From an uncultured Bacteroidota bacterium (GTDB lineage: Bacteria > Bacteroidota > Bacteroidia > 2-12-FULL-35-15): a stretch of 64,000 nucleotides of DNA. Shown here in pieces: positions 42,299-51,390 of this stretch (its first letter is position 1; the number at the start of each line of letters is the position of its first letter). The notes under the pieces are model-generated. The model did no database searches, was not told the DNA's origin, and saw only the letters and a program-made list of their open reading frames with translations. The stretch covers positions 186,001 to 250,000 of the forward strand of contig CAINDA010000064.1 in the NCBI GenBank assembly GCA_903847205.1. Reading direction: 5' to 3'. A program made the position numbers and the translations under genes.

Positions 42299-43315
42299 TT
42301 AAATAATATTTACTTCTCTTTCGAGCTCCACTTCGAATTTCTCTTTAACAGAATCCATTATATTTTGGGAGAGTTCCATAATTTCGGAACCTTCAGCATT
42401 ACCATAGTTAATTAAAACAAGTGCCTGTAATTTGTGTACACCCGCATCTCCGAAGGTTTTACCTTTCCAGCCGCATTGTTCAATCAGCCAGCCTGCTGCT
42501 AATTTAACATTTACGTTTTCCAAATCGTAGCCGACAATTGCAGGAAATTTATTTTTAAGATGTTCGTACTGGACTTTCAAAATTTCAGGATTTTTAAAGA
42601 AACTTCCGGCATTGCCTATTTCTGCAGGATTTGGCAGTTTACTTCTGCGGATATTACATACAGCCTGGCTGATTGCCTGAATGCTTAATTCTTTAACACC
42701 CATCTCTTCAAGCTCTTTTTCAATAGCTCCGTAACTGGTATTAAATACAGGCTGTTTACGAAGTTTAAAAGTAACTGAAGTAATGATGTATTGATTTTTC
42801 AATTCGTGTTTAAAAACGCTTTCACGGTAACCGAACCTGCACGCAGCATTGCTGAATGTATGAATAGTTTTATCTGCAATAAGCAGCGCTTCCAGTTCAT
42901 AAAAACTGTCTTTTATTTCAACCCCGTAAGCGCCAATATTCTGCATAGGGCTTGCACCCACGCAGCCCGGGATGAGCGATAAATTTTCTAACCCTGCATA
43001 GCCGGCCACAATACAGTGCATTACAAATTCATGCCATACCTCACCTGCAGCAGCTTTTACGAAATAAAAATCCGCGTCTTCTTTTATTAATTCAATTCCT
43101 TTGAGATTGTTTTTTAAAATGACGCCCTCAAAATTTTTGGTAAATAATAAATTGCTGCCTCCACCTAAAATTAATTTCGGCATACCAAAGAGAGCCTGCT
43201 GGGATAAGATTTCCTGCACCTCGCCAATATTTGTAAATTCAGCGAAATACTGAGCGGAGGCATTTATGCCAAATGTATTTAATTTTTTTAATGAATAATT
43301 TTCGTGCAGAATCAT
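42299..43315 (-). CDS. murB: UDP-N-acetylenolpyruvoylglucosamine reductase
   Basis: 338 residues. FAD-dependent enzyme making UDP-MurNAc in peptidoglycan synthesis. FAD-binding motifs are LNTFGINASAQYF at the start, LILGGGSNLLFTKNF near 49 and LIPGCVGASPMQNIGAYGVE near 108. FGYRESVFKHEL supplies the type I Tyr loop, and GNAGSFFKNPEI near 228 contains the catalytic Ser. The end holds AAGWLIEQCGWKGKTFGDAG. Full E. coli-like type I architecture. It stands alone between convergent and divergent neighbours. Confidence 0.95.
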   Translation of the reverse strand: MILHENYSLKKLNTFGINASAQYFAEFTNIGEVQEILSQQALFGMPKLILGGGSNLLFTKNFEGVILKNNLKGIELIKEDADFYFVKAAAGEVWHEFVMHCIVAGYAGLENLSLIPGCVGASPMQNIGAYGVEIKDSFYELEALLIADKTIHTFSNAACRFGYRESVFKHELKNQYIITSVTFKLRKQPVFNTSYGAIEKELEEMGVKELSIQAISQAVCNIRRSKLPNPAEIGNAGSFFKNPEILKVQYEHLKNKFPAIVGYDLENVNVKLAAGWLIEQCGWKGKTFGDAGVHKLQALVLINYGNAEGSEIMELSQNIMDSVKEKFEVELEREVNII

Positions 43316-43382
43316 TTTTTAATTTGAAAATTAAACAATTTGAAAATTTGAAATCAGAACCTTTATAAACAAAAAAATGTAC

Positions 43383-44096
43383 CTACCAATTATATTTCAA
43401 TATGCACCAAAGCGCCCTGAATCCGTCTTTCCAGCCTATTTTTTTCCCTTCTTCGTAAGTTCTTCCATAATATGAAATCCCAACTTCGTAAATTCTGATT
43501 TTGGGAACACGCGAAATTTTTGCTGTTACCTCAGGTTCGAATCCAAAACGTTTTTCTTTCAATTTTATATTTTGGATGATCTCAGTTCTGAATAATTTAT
43601 AACAGGTTTCCATATCCGACAAATTCAAATTTGTAAAAATATTTGAAAGGAATGTTAAAAAATTATTTCCTATTGTATGCCAGAAAAACAAAATCCGGTG
43701 CGGCTTTCCATCCACAAAACGAGAACCATAAACTACATCGGCAAAGCCGTCAACAACGGGTTTTAAAAGAATATTATATTCCTGCGGATCATATTCCAAA
43801 TCGGCATCTTGTATTATTATACATTCGCCGGTAGCTAAGGAAATACCTTTATGCAGAGCGGCGCCTTTTCCCTGGTTATAATCTTGATTATGTAATATAA
43901 TACCGCAGTTTTTGTTGCTGCTGATATATTGATTTATTGATTCCTGTGTGCCGTCTGTTGAGCAGTCGTTAACGATTATAATTTCTTTTTGAATATCATT
44001 CATCAGCTTTACATCAGCAACCTTATTTAAAATAAGATGGATGGTTGCAGCTTCGTTATAAGCAGGAATAACAATTGATAATTTTTTGATTGACAT
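43383..44096 (-). CDS. GT2 glycosyltransferase, dolichol-phosphate-mannose-synthase-like
   Basis: 237 residues of a single soluble GT-A domain. [20 protein letters not shown] at residues 7-26, [13 protein letters not shown] near 43, and the metal-binding [14 protein letters not shown] near 96 are the family landmarks; [11 protein letters not shown] follows near 124, and the acceptor region [11 protein letters not shown] near 159 is as in DPM1 and ArnC-like enzymes. It has no C-terminal membrane helices, so a peripheral enzyme using polyprenyl phosphate and a nucleotide sugar is likely. It could supply the donor for the GT-C-like protein at 40390; this is inferred from proximity only. Confidence 0.88.
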   Translation of the reverse strand: MSIKKLSIVIPAYNEAATIHLILNKVADVKLMNDIQKEIIIVNDCSTDGTQESINQYISSNKNCGIILHNQDYNQGKGAALHKGISLATGECIIIQDADLEYDPQEYNILLKPVVDGFADVVYGSRFVDGKPHRILFFWHTIGNNFLTFLSNIFTNLNLSDMETCYKLFRTEIIQNIKLKEKRFGFEPEVTAKISRVPKIRIYEVGISYYGRTYEEGKKIGWKDGFRALWCILKYNW

Positions 44097-44240
44097 CTTT
44101 AAAATTGGTAATTCGTCTTCATGTATTTTATTTCCCAGCCGTTTTGTTTATTCGGATTCCAAATATACCCTTTAAATTACTTTTTTTTCTTTTTTTGAAT
44201 CTTGATTAAAAAACAAGGTCGTACAAAACAGCTGAATCAT

Positions 44241-45983
44241 TTACTGCCTTTCCCCGATTTGCTGCCGCCACATGGCATAATACAACCCCTTCTGATTGAG
44301 CAGCTCTTCATGCTTACCCTGCTCAAATACGTGCCCTTTTTCAAGAACAAAAATTTTATCGGCGTGCATAATAGTGCTTAACCTGTGAGCTATCAAAATA
44401 GTTATCTGGGTATTGTTTTTTGAAAGCACACGGATAGTTTTACTTATTTCTTCTTCAGTTATTGAATCAAGGGAGGATGTTGCTTCATCAAACACCAATA
44501 ACGACGGCTTGCGCAGCAAAGCTCGCGCTATTGACAACCGCTGTTTTTCTCCGCCTGAAACTTTTACGCCTCCCTCGCCTATCATTGTATCCAGGCCTTT
44601 ATCCGCTCTTGCTAAAAGACTCTGGCATGCAGATTTATTTAAAACATCCAAGCACTCTTCATTTGTTGCATTCGGGGCAACGAATAATAAATTTTCTTTT
44701 ATCGTTCCCGAAAACAGCTGCGTATCCTGTGTTACAAAGCCTATCTGTGAACGCAGCTGATCAAGGTCAACAGATTTCCGGCTGATTCCGTTGTAAAGAA
44801 TTTCACCTTCCTGCGGATTATACAAACCGACAAGCAGCTTCACCAGTGTAGTTTTTCCAGAACCAGACGGTCCGACAAAGGCAATAGTTTCGCCAAGTTT
44901 GGCATTAAACGAAATATTTTCAAGTGCTTTGCTGCTTGCTGTTTGATGTTTAAAACTCACGTTTTCAAATGCCAATGTCAGGATGCCTTTAACAGGAGAT
45001 GGGTGCAGCGGTTTTTCTTCTTTTGGTGTATTTAAGATAGCCTGAAAATTTTCCAAAGATACTTCAGCCTCGCGGTAAGTGCTGATAATATTGCCGAGTT
45101 CCTGCAGCGGACCAAAAATAAAAAAGGAATATATCTGCAATGAAAACAGCTCGCCGATTGTCATTGTATCAGCAAAAATAAAATACAATAATAAAAATAA
45201 AATACAGCTGCGTAACGCATTAACAAAGGTTCCTTGAACAAAACTGATACTTCTGATATACCTCACTTTTTTCAGTTCAAGCCCGAGTATTTTTATGGTA
45301 ATCCCATTCAGGCGGTTGATTTCCTGATCAGCCAGCCCTAAACTTTTTACCAGTTCAATGTTCCTGAGCGATTCAGTTGTTGCGCCCGCCAATGAGGTGG
45401 TTTCACCGACAATTTTTTTCTGAATTGTTTTTATTCTTTTGCTTAAAACAGAAGTTACAAAACCTAAAATAGGAACAGTAATAAAATAGACTACTGCTAT
45501 CAGCCAGTGAATTTTAATTGCATAAATCATCACAAAAACAATACCCACCAGCGAAGTAAATAATATACTTACGAAAGCAAAAATTAATTTCTCAACATCA
45601 GTGCGCACCTTTTGAAGTTTGCCGAGGGTTTCGCCGCTCCGCTGATCTTCGAACACCTGGTAAGGCAGTTCCAGCGAGTATTTCAAGCCGTCGGAATATA
45701 TCTGAGCCCCTAATTTCTGCGTGATTACATTCACATAATAATCCTGAAAATTCTTTGCAATACGCGACATCATTGCAAAACCCATTGAAAGTAAAATTAA
45801 TCCGCCGATACCTTTAATAAAATCAACTTTACTGTAATTGTGAGGATTGGCAGCATAATTATCTACAATGCGCTTAAATACTAATGGATCTAGTAATGAA
45901 AAAATCTGGTTAACAGAGGCTAAAACAAGCGCCAAAGCCACCAGCCACTTATACCGTTTTAAATATTGAATTAATAATTTCAT
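44241..45983 (-). CDS. ABC exporter, fused membrane and ATPase domains
   Basis: 580 residues. Six membrane helices fill about 1-310 (type IV exporter fold). The nucleotide-binding domain follows: Walker A VGPSGSGKTTLVKLLVGLY near 365, Q-loop QIGFVTQDTQLFS, signature VSGGEKQRLSIARALL near 472, Walker B SLLVFDEATSSLDS and H-loop AHRLSTIMH. As half-transporter it should dimerise. It resembles MsbA/LmrA-like exporters of lipids or drugs; no substrate can be named. It sits alone on the minus strand near cell-envelope genes (murB, GT2). Confidence 0.92.
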   Translation of the reverse strand: MKLLIQYLKRYKWLVALALVLASVNQIFSLLDPLVFKRIVDNYAANPHNYSKVDFIKGIGGLILLSMGFAMMSRIAKNFQDYYVNVITQKLGAQIYSDGLKYSLELPYQVFEDQRSGETLGKLQKVRTDVEKLIFAFVSILFTSLVGIVFVMIYAIKIHWLIAVVYFITVPILGFVTSVLSKRIKTIQKKIVGETTSLAGATTESLRNIELVKSLGLADQEINRLNGITIKILGLELKKVRYIRSISFVQGTFVNALRSCILFLLLYFIFADTMTIGELFSLQIYSFFIFGPLQELGNIISTYREAEVSLENFQAILNTPKEEKPLHPSPVKGILTLAFENVSFKHQTASSKALENISFNAKLGETIAFVGPSGSGKTTLVKLLVGLYNPQEGEILYNGISRKSVDLDQLRSQIGFVTQDTQLFSGTIKENLLFVAPNATNEECLDVLNKSACQSLLARADKGLDTMIGEGGVKVSGGEKQRLSIARALLRKPSLLVFDEATSSLDSITEEEISKTIRVLSKNNTQITILIAHRLSTIMHADKIFVLEKGHVFEQGKHEELLNQKGLYYAMWRQQIGERQ

Positions 45984-46080
45984 TGATGCTTTTTATTTTC
46001 TGTCAAAGATAATAAGTAAATTATATGTATGTACATCAAATTTGCACATGGCTGGATGGAAAATTCTCACAGCAAAAAAA

Positions 46081-47310
46081 TTAAATTTCATCCGAATAAA
46101 AAGCTTTCACGCGGTCTCTCAAATTATAAGCAGAGCTCATAACTTCGCCGTAGGCTCCTGCAGTGCGAAGAGCGACAATATCCCCGCGTTTTGTCTCCGG
46201 TAAAATCACTGCTTTTCCAAAGCAGTCGGAGCTTTCGCAGATAGGTCCCACTACATCGTATTTAAAAATTTCGGATTTTGGATTTCGGATTTCGGATTCA
46301 GACGATGCTTCTTGATACTTGATACCTGATACTTGATACTTAGAAAGATTTTCAATCTTATGGTATGCTTGGTACAAAGCAGGGCGCATCAATTCAGTCA
46401 TGCCTGCATCCAATATCGCGAAATTAGTATTTACACCTTTTTTAATATACAGCACTTTTGAGATCAGCGTACCACACTGTGCTATGATTGCCCTGCCCAA
46501 TTCAAAATGCACTTTCTGCCCCGGCTGCAATTCCAAAAAATCATTAAATAATTTAAAATAAGATGCAAAATCCGTTATGAGATGTGCCTCCGGCTCATGA
46601 TAATCAACACCTAATCCGCCGCCAACGTTAATATTTTGAATGGTAATTTTACGGTTTACAAACCAGCCCTGAATTTCATTTACTCTTAAACACAAGCTTT
46701 TAAAAGAATTCAAATCCATAATCTGAGAGCCTATATGAAAATGCAGACCGATAAGATTCAGATTTTTAAAATCTTTCAAAGCATTCACAACCGTTTCTAA
46801 TTCCCATAAATTAATTCCGAATTTATTTTCCTCAAGCCCTGTAGTAATGTATTTATGCGTGTTTGCATTCACATTCGGATTTATCCGCAATGCAATCCCG
46901 GCAGTCTTTTTTTTTGCAGCAGCAAGTTCGTTCAGCACTTCTAGTTCCTGAAGACTTTCACAGTTAAAACAAAAAATATTATTTTCCAGTGCGTAATTAA
47001 TTTCTGCATCATTTTTGCCGACCCCTGCAAATACAATATGTTCGGGCTTAAAATCACATTCAACAGCTTTCTTAACTTCATTTCCGCTTACACAGTCTGC
47101 CCCGATGTTATATGATTTTATAATATCTATAATTTTATTATTTGCGTTCGCTTTTAGAGCATAATGAATTATAAATCCGTACTTATCTGATTCTGCTTTT
47201 AATTTTTGAAGTGTCTGTTTTAAAACTTCCACATCATAGTAATAAAAGGGTGTTGGGATTGTTTCTAATTTTGAAACTATATTTTCTTTAAACATTTTTG
47301 TATCAGACAT
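46081..47310 (-). CDS. lysA: Diaminopimelate decarboxylase with repeat-derived insertion
   Basis: 409 residues. PLP enzyme converting meso-DAP to lysine. IHYALKANANNKI near 48 has the PLP Lys, LIGLHFHIGSQI near 188 and NVGGGLGVDYHEPE near 227 bind cofactor, ELGRAIIAQCGTLISKV follows, and ILDAGMTELMRPALYQAYH near 303 and VVGPICESSDCFGK near 353 complete the active site. Between residues 325 and 350 lies a 26-residue stretch (YQVSGIKYQEASS, then ESEIRNPKSEIFK) encoded by short DNA repeats that normal LysA lacks. It is in frame and falls between conserved blocks, so the enzyme may still work. lysC lies 72 nt upstream on the same strand. Confidence 0.95.
   Translation of the reverse strand: MSDTKMFKENIVSKLETIPTPFYYYDVEVLKQTLQKLKAESDKYGFIIHYALKANANNKIIDIIKSYNIGADCVSGNEVKKAVECDFKPEHIVFAGVGKNDAEINYALENNIFCFNCESLQELEVLNELAAAKKKTAGIALRINPNVNANTHKYITTGLEENKFGINLWELETVVNALKDFKNLNLIGLHFHIGSQIMDLNSFKSLCLRVNEIQGWFVNRKITIQNINVGGGLGVDYHEPEAHLITDFASYFKLFNDFLELQPGQKVHFELGRAIIAQCGTLISKVLYIKKGVNTNFAILDAGMTELMRPALYQAYHKIENLSKYQVSGIKYQEASSESEIRNPKSEIFKYDVVGPICESSDCFGKAVILPETKRGDIVALRTAGAYGEVMSSAYNLRDRVKAFYSDEI
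46261..46338. repeat. Short-repeat insertion within lysA
   Basis: Contains repeated TTTCGGATT-type units (46268-46299) and repeated CTTGATAC/CCTGATAC units (46313-46340). This is intergenic-type low-complexity DNA placed in frame inside lysA, adding 26 residues. Confidence 0.75.
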
Positions 47311-47382
47311 TGCTGCAAGTTCAATTTAATTTTAATGGCTGATTACTATAAACCTGCCGAAATGTGGCCATACGGGCGGAAT

Positions 47383-48693
47383 TTAGAACAAACCGTTATT
47401 CAGGGCAGTTAAAGCATCCTTTTTCAATTTAGTCTCTATCAAAATTGATACATTGTGTTCACTCCCTCCGTATGAAATCATTCGTATTGGAATGCTTTTC
47501 AGAGCTTCGAAAATGCGCAGTACATAACCTTGTTTTTCAACACTGAAGCTTCCCACAATGCAGACAATTGTGAGATCAGTATCTACCTCAACTGTACAGA
47601 ATTCCTGAAGTTCTTTTTTTATTGCATCTATATTTTTTGTATTGTCAATCGTCAATGAAACTGCTACTTCCGAAGTAGTAATCATATCTATCGGAGTTTT
47701 GTAACGTTCGAAAATTTCAAATACCGAACGTAAAAAACCATAGGCCAAAAGCATTCTCCCTGATTTTATTTTGATGGCGGTAATCCCGTCTTTTGCAGCA
47801 ACTGCTTTTATATTTCCATCCGAAATTTTAGAAGTTATAACAGTACCCTTAGCCTCTGGCTGCATGGTGTTTAATAAGCGGACAGGTATATTGCGCATCT
47901 GGGCGGGAAGTATGCAGGTAGGATGCAGAATTTTTGCCCCGAAATACGCTAACTCGGCAGCTTCATCAAAAGAGAGTTCTGCAATCGGGTAAGTTTTATC
48001 TACAATACGCGGGTCATTATTGTGCATACCGTCAATGTCCGTCCATATCTGTATTTCCTCTGCTGCCACCGCTGCACCAATTATTGTAGCAGTATAATCG
48101 CTTCCTCCGCGCTTTAAATTATCTATTTCGCCAAATGAGTTGCGGCAAATATATCCCTGGGTAATGAATAATTTTTTGCCGGAAAATTTTGCCAGTTCCG
48201 ATTTTATATTTGTTTCGATATATTTCATATCGGGCTCGCCGTTTTCATCTATCCGCATATAATTTAATGCCGGCAGAAGCACAGAATCAATCCCAATTTC
48301 TTCGAGGTAATAATGAAATAAAGCTGTTGAAAGAAGCTCTCCCTGGGCAAGCACAGCGCGTTCCTCATTCACCGTGAATAAATCCATTGTGAATGTCTGA
48401 AGATAATTAAAATGCGAATCGAGCAGCTCTTTGCTTTTATCAAAAGCGGCTTTTGATCTGTATAATTTTTTAATAACAAGATTATATTTTATCTCCAATC
48501 CCTCAATCAATGCTTTCGCATGACTGTGTTTTTTTGCATATAAAGCATCCGCAATTTCAGCCAGATTATTTGTAGTGCCGCTCATGGCAGATAACACAAC
48601 TATTTTAGGAACCTCGTCATTTATTAAATTAACCAGGGCCTGCATGCGTTCTGCAGAACCAACAGACGTACCTCCGAATTTTAAAACTCTCAT
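47383..48693 (-). CDS. lysC: Aspartate kinase (monofunctional)
   Basis: 436 residues from the ATG at 48693; an upstream TTG at 48705 is possible but the family starts with MRVLKFGGTSVG. It phosphorylates aspartate as the first step to lysine, DAP, threonine and methionine. The kinase domain has VLKFGGTSVGSAERM, RGGSDYTATIIGAA near 200 and EIQIWTDIDGMHNNDPRIV near 220. Two ACT domains follow, the second with GYVLRIFEALKSIPIRMISY and GGSEHNVSILIETK, for feedback control. No homoserine dehydrogenase fusion. Located upstream of lysA on the same strand, forming a small lysine/DAP unit. Confidence 0.94.
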   Translation of the reverse strand: MRVLKFGGTSVGSAERMQALVNLINDEVPKIVVLSAMSGTTNNLAEIADALYAKKHSHAKALIEGLEIKYNLVIKKLYRSKAAFDKSKELLDSHFNYLQTFTMDLFTVNEERAVLAQGELLSTALFHYYLEEIGIDSVLLPALNYMRIDENGEPDMKYIETNIKSELAKFSGKKLFITQGYICRNSFGEIDNLKRGGSDYTATIIGAAVAAEEIQIWTDIDGMHNNDPRIVDKTYPIAELSFDEAAELAYFGAKILHPTCILPAQMRNIPVRLLNTMQPEAKGTVITSKISDGNIKAVAAKDGITAIKIKSGRMLLAYGFLRSVFEIFERYKTPIDMITTSEVAVSLTIDNTKNIDAIKKELQEFCTVEVDTDLTIVCIVGSFSVEKQGYVLRIFEALKSIPIRMISYGGSEHNVSILIETKLKKDALTALNNGLF

Positions 48694-48850
48694 TTTGATT
48701 AACAATATTTAACAATTATAAAACACAAAAACAATCATTTATCAACTGACTCTTTTTTAATAGCTCCCGCACGCTTCAAGATTGTTTACAGAAGGCTGAG
48801 CTTGAAATAAAGACCGACAAATTTATAATAAAAGCAGTACTTTCAATCAA

Positions 48851-48866
48851 TAAATTTGTATTTTCG
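48851..48866 (+). promoter_or_regulatory. Candidate -7 boxes of the gldF operon
   Basis: TAAATTTG at 48851-48858 is a perfect TAnnTTTG and TATTTTCG at 48859-48866 a near match; the gldF start is about 55 nt downstream. Confidence 0.4.
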
Positions 48867-48920
48867 CAAAACTAAAAACATCCCGCCGTTACTTTAAAAT
48901 AGTATTTTAGCAACCGATTT

Positions 48921-49652
48921 ATGTTAACACTTCTAAAAAAAGAAATACGTAGTTTTTTAAGTTCACTCATCGGCTATATTACCATCACCGTTTTTTTATT
49001 GGTAATCGGTTTATTTATGTGGGTGCTGCAAACCGATTCAAACATATTGGATAATGGGTATGCAGGTATTGATACGCTTTTTGTAACGGCTCCCTGGGTG
49101 TTTTTATTTCTGATTCCTGCAATCACCATGCGGTCATTTGCCGATGAAAAAAAGTCAGGTACCATTGAATTATTATTGACCCGCCCAATCACAGATTTAC
49201 AAATTATTTCAGCAAAGTATTTTGCCGGATTTGTACTCGTTTTATTTTCATTGCTGCCAACTTTAATTTATTATTATTCTGTTTATAAATTGGGCAGCCC
49301 TGTCGGGAACATTGATACAGGCGGAATGTGGGGCTCTTATATCGGGTTATTATTTCTAGGCGCCGCTTTTGTTTCTATCGGCATTTTCGCCTCAGCGGTC
49401 ACGGATAATCAAGTGGTATCTTTTATCCTTGCCTTGTTTCTCTGCTTCTTTATTTATACAGGTTTCGATTATATGGGTTCCTTCGCCTTGTTCGGCAAAA
49501 TTGATAATATCATTTTCGCACTGGGAATTAACAGCCATTACATTTCTATGAGTCGCGGTGTGATTGACACACGCGATGTAATTTATTTTTTTAGTTTAAT
49601 AACAATATTTATCCTGGGTACGCGCACAGTGCTTGAAAGCAGGAAATGGTAA
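48921..49652 (+). CDS. gldF: Gliding-associated ABC transporter permease GldF
   Basis: 243 residues with six membrane helices. LTLLKKEIRSFLSSLIGYIT at the start, then IPAITMRSFADEKKSGTIEL near 72 with LLLTRPITDLQIISAKYFAG, match the ABC-2 permease of GldF. It is part of the GldA-GldF-GldG transporter required for gliding in Flavobacterium; gldA (the ATPase) is not in the window. The stop is two nt before the gldG start. Its association with T9SS substrates elsewhere in the window is consistent with a gliding or surface-secretion lifestyle, though Bacteroidota without motility can keep these genes. Confidence 0.92.
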   Translation: MLTLLKKEIRSFLSSLIGYITITVFLLVIGLFMWVLQTDSNILDNGYAGIDTLFVTAPWVFLFLIPAITMRSFADEKKSGTIELLLTRPITDLQIISAKYFAGFVLVLFSLLPTLIYYYSVYKLGSPVGNIDTGGMWGSYIGLLFLGAAFVSIGIFASAVTDNQVVSFILALFLCFFIYTGFDYMGSFALFGKIDNIIFALGINSHYISMSRGVIDTRDVIYFFSLITIFILGTRTVLESRKW

Positions 49653-49653
49653 T

Positions 49654-51333
49654 ATGAATAAAAAACGGGACTTAATATCACTTGCTTTAGCCGTTATCAT
49701 TTTGATACTGCTGAATTTCGTGGGTTCGTTTGTATTTCACCGTTTTGATTTAACATCAGAAAAACGCTATACGCTGTCTGATGCAAGTAAAAAATTACTT
49801 AGTCAGCTGAATGATGCTGTATATGTAAAAGTTTATCTGGAAGGAGAGTTTCCGGCCGGTTTTAAACGGCTGCGGAATGAAACCAAAGAAATGCTTGATG
49901 AATTCAGAGCCTATTCCAACGATAATATTGAGTACCAATTTATCAACCCATCCGAGAACTCGGATAAAAAACAGCAGCAGGAAGTTTACAAACAGCTTTA
50001 TAACAAAGGCTTGCAGCCGACCAACCTGGAAGTAAAAGGAGAGAACGGCACTTCGCAGCAAATCATATTTCCCGGAGCAATAGTTTCATACAAGGGGCAT
50101 GAAACACCTTGGCAGCTCCTTAAAACACAGCTTGGCCAGTCATCCGAAGGGCAGCTTAATAATTCTATCCAGGCTTTAGAATATGAGTTTGCCAGCTGCA
50201 TCCGAAAATTAACAACTGTGATTAAACCCGAAATTGGTTTTATTGAAGGTCAGGGAGAACTTGACACACTGGCTCTTCAGGATATCAGAAATTCACTGAG
50301 CGAATTTTATCTGCTGAAACGCGTAAAAATTAATGCACAGTTAAAAGCTCTGGACGGATTAAAAGCAATCATTGTAGCTAAGCCGGATACAGCCTTTTCC
50401 GAAAAAGATAAATTTATTATTGACCAGTTTGTGATGAAGGGCGGTAAAGTGCTTTGGGCGGTTGATCCTCTTTACACCAGCATCGACAGTCTCAGAAAAT
50501 CAGGCGGAACAATGGCAATGCCTTATGATTTGAAATTAGAAGATATGTTCTTTAAATACGGTGTCCGCATTAACCCAAATATGCTGATGGATCTGCAGTC
50601 ATCCGCAATACCTGTAAACAAAGCATTTTCAGGACAGCCCCCTCGTTTTGAATTAATGCCCTGGCTCTTTTCCCCGCTGATAATGCCGACAAGCAGTCAT
50701 CCTATAGTAAAAAATTTAGAAGTCATAAAAGTTGAATTCGCTTCAAGTATTGATACCGTTGAAGCAAACGGAATTAAGAAAAGCATTCTGCTGTCTTCAT
50801 CAAAATATTCGAAAAAGATTAACGCCCCGGTGCGTGTTGATCTGCGGATAGTAAACATGCGCCCTGATGAAAATCAATTCAGTGATTCATATCAGCCGGT
50901 TGCCGTGTTATTAGAGGGCGAATTCGAATCGGTTTTTAAAAATAGGATCCCTCCCAAAATCGCCAATGACAGTGCCATTTCATTTAAAGACAAAGGTGTA
51001 AACACTAAAATGATTATTATTTCCGACGGCGATATTATCCGAAACGAAGTACAGTATTCTGCCCGTAAATCTTATCCTTTAGGATATGATATTTACACAA
51101 AGCAGACGTACGGCAACAAAAATTTTATTTTAAACTGCATCAATTATCTATGCGATGATTCAGGTTTAATAAGCATCCGTGCACGTGAGTTAACTTTGCG
51201 TTTACTCGATAAGAAAAAAGTAAAAAGCGAGCGGCTTAAATGGCAGCTTATCAATACGGTAATGCCCCTGCTTGCAATTCTTTTATTTGGATTGATATAT
51301 ACCGCTGTAAGAAAACGGAAATACGCTAAATAG
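49654..51333 (+). CDS. gldG: Gliding-associated ABC transporter substrate-binding protein GldG
   Basis: 559 residues starting at the ATG at 49654, just after the gldF stop. An N-terminal membrane anchor (LALAVIILILLNFVGSFVF) is followed by HRFDLTSEKRYTLSDASKKL, the GldG signature, and a large periplasmic region with PEIGFIEGQGELDT near 195 and GGKVLWAVDPLYTSIDSLRK near 268. A C-terminal membrane helix (TVMPLLAILLFGLIYTAV) ends the protein. It is the auxiliary or substrate-binding component of the GldA-F-G transporter. Length and order fit the standard gldFG unit. The DUF4340-like protein follows after 57 nt. Confidence 0.92.
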   Translation: MNKKRDLISLALAVIILILLNFVGSFVFHRFDLTSEKRYTLSDASKKLLSQLNDAVYVKVYLEGEFPAGFKRLRNETKEMLDEFRAYSNDNIEYQFINPSENSDKKQQQEVYKQLYNKGLQPTNLEVKGENGTSQQIIFPGAIVSYKGHETPWQLLKTQLGQSSEGQLNNSIQALEYEFASCIRKLTTVIKPEIGFIEGQGELDTLALQDIRNSLSEFYLLKRVKINAQLKALDGLKAIIVAKPDTAFSEKDKFIIDQFVMKGGKVLWAVDPLYTSIDSLRKSGGTMAMPYDLKLEDMFFKYGVRINPNMLMDLQSSAIPVNKAFSGQPPRFELMPWLFSPLIMPTSSHPIVKNLEVIKVEFASSIDTVEANGIKKSILLSSSKYSKKINAPVRVDLRIVNMRPDENQFSDSYQPVAVLLEGEFESVFKNRIPPKIANDSAISFKDKGVNTKMIIISDGDIIRNEVQYSARKSYPLGYDIYTKQTYGNKNFILNCINYLCDDSGLISIRARELTLRLLDKKKVKSERLKWQLINTVMPLLAILLFGLIYTAVRKRKYAK

Positions 51334-51390
51334 AATAAAATGCAATGTTAACAAGCCTTTTATCGCACAGCCATTAGTATTATTTAAACA

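Noticed and set aside
48698-48715. Pho-box-like repeats at the lysC start
   Set aside because: TTAAC occurs twice but 10 bp apart, with no -7 box at the expected offset and no link to phosphate genes; treated as chance in AT-rich DNA.
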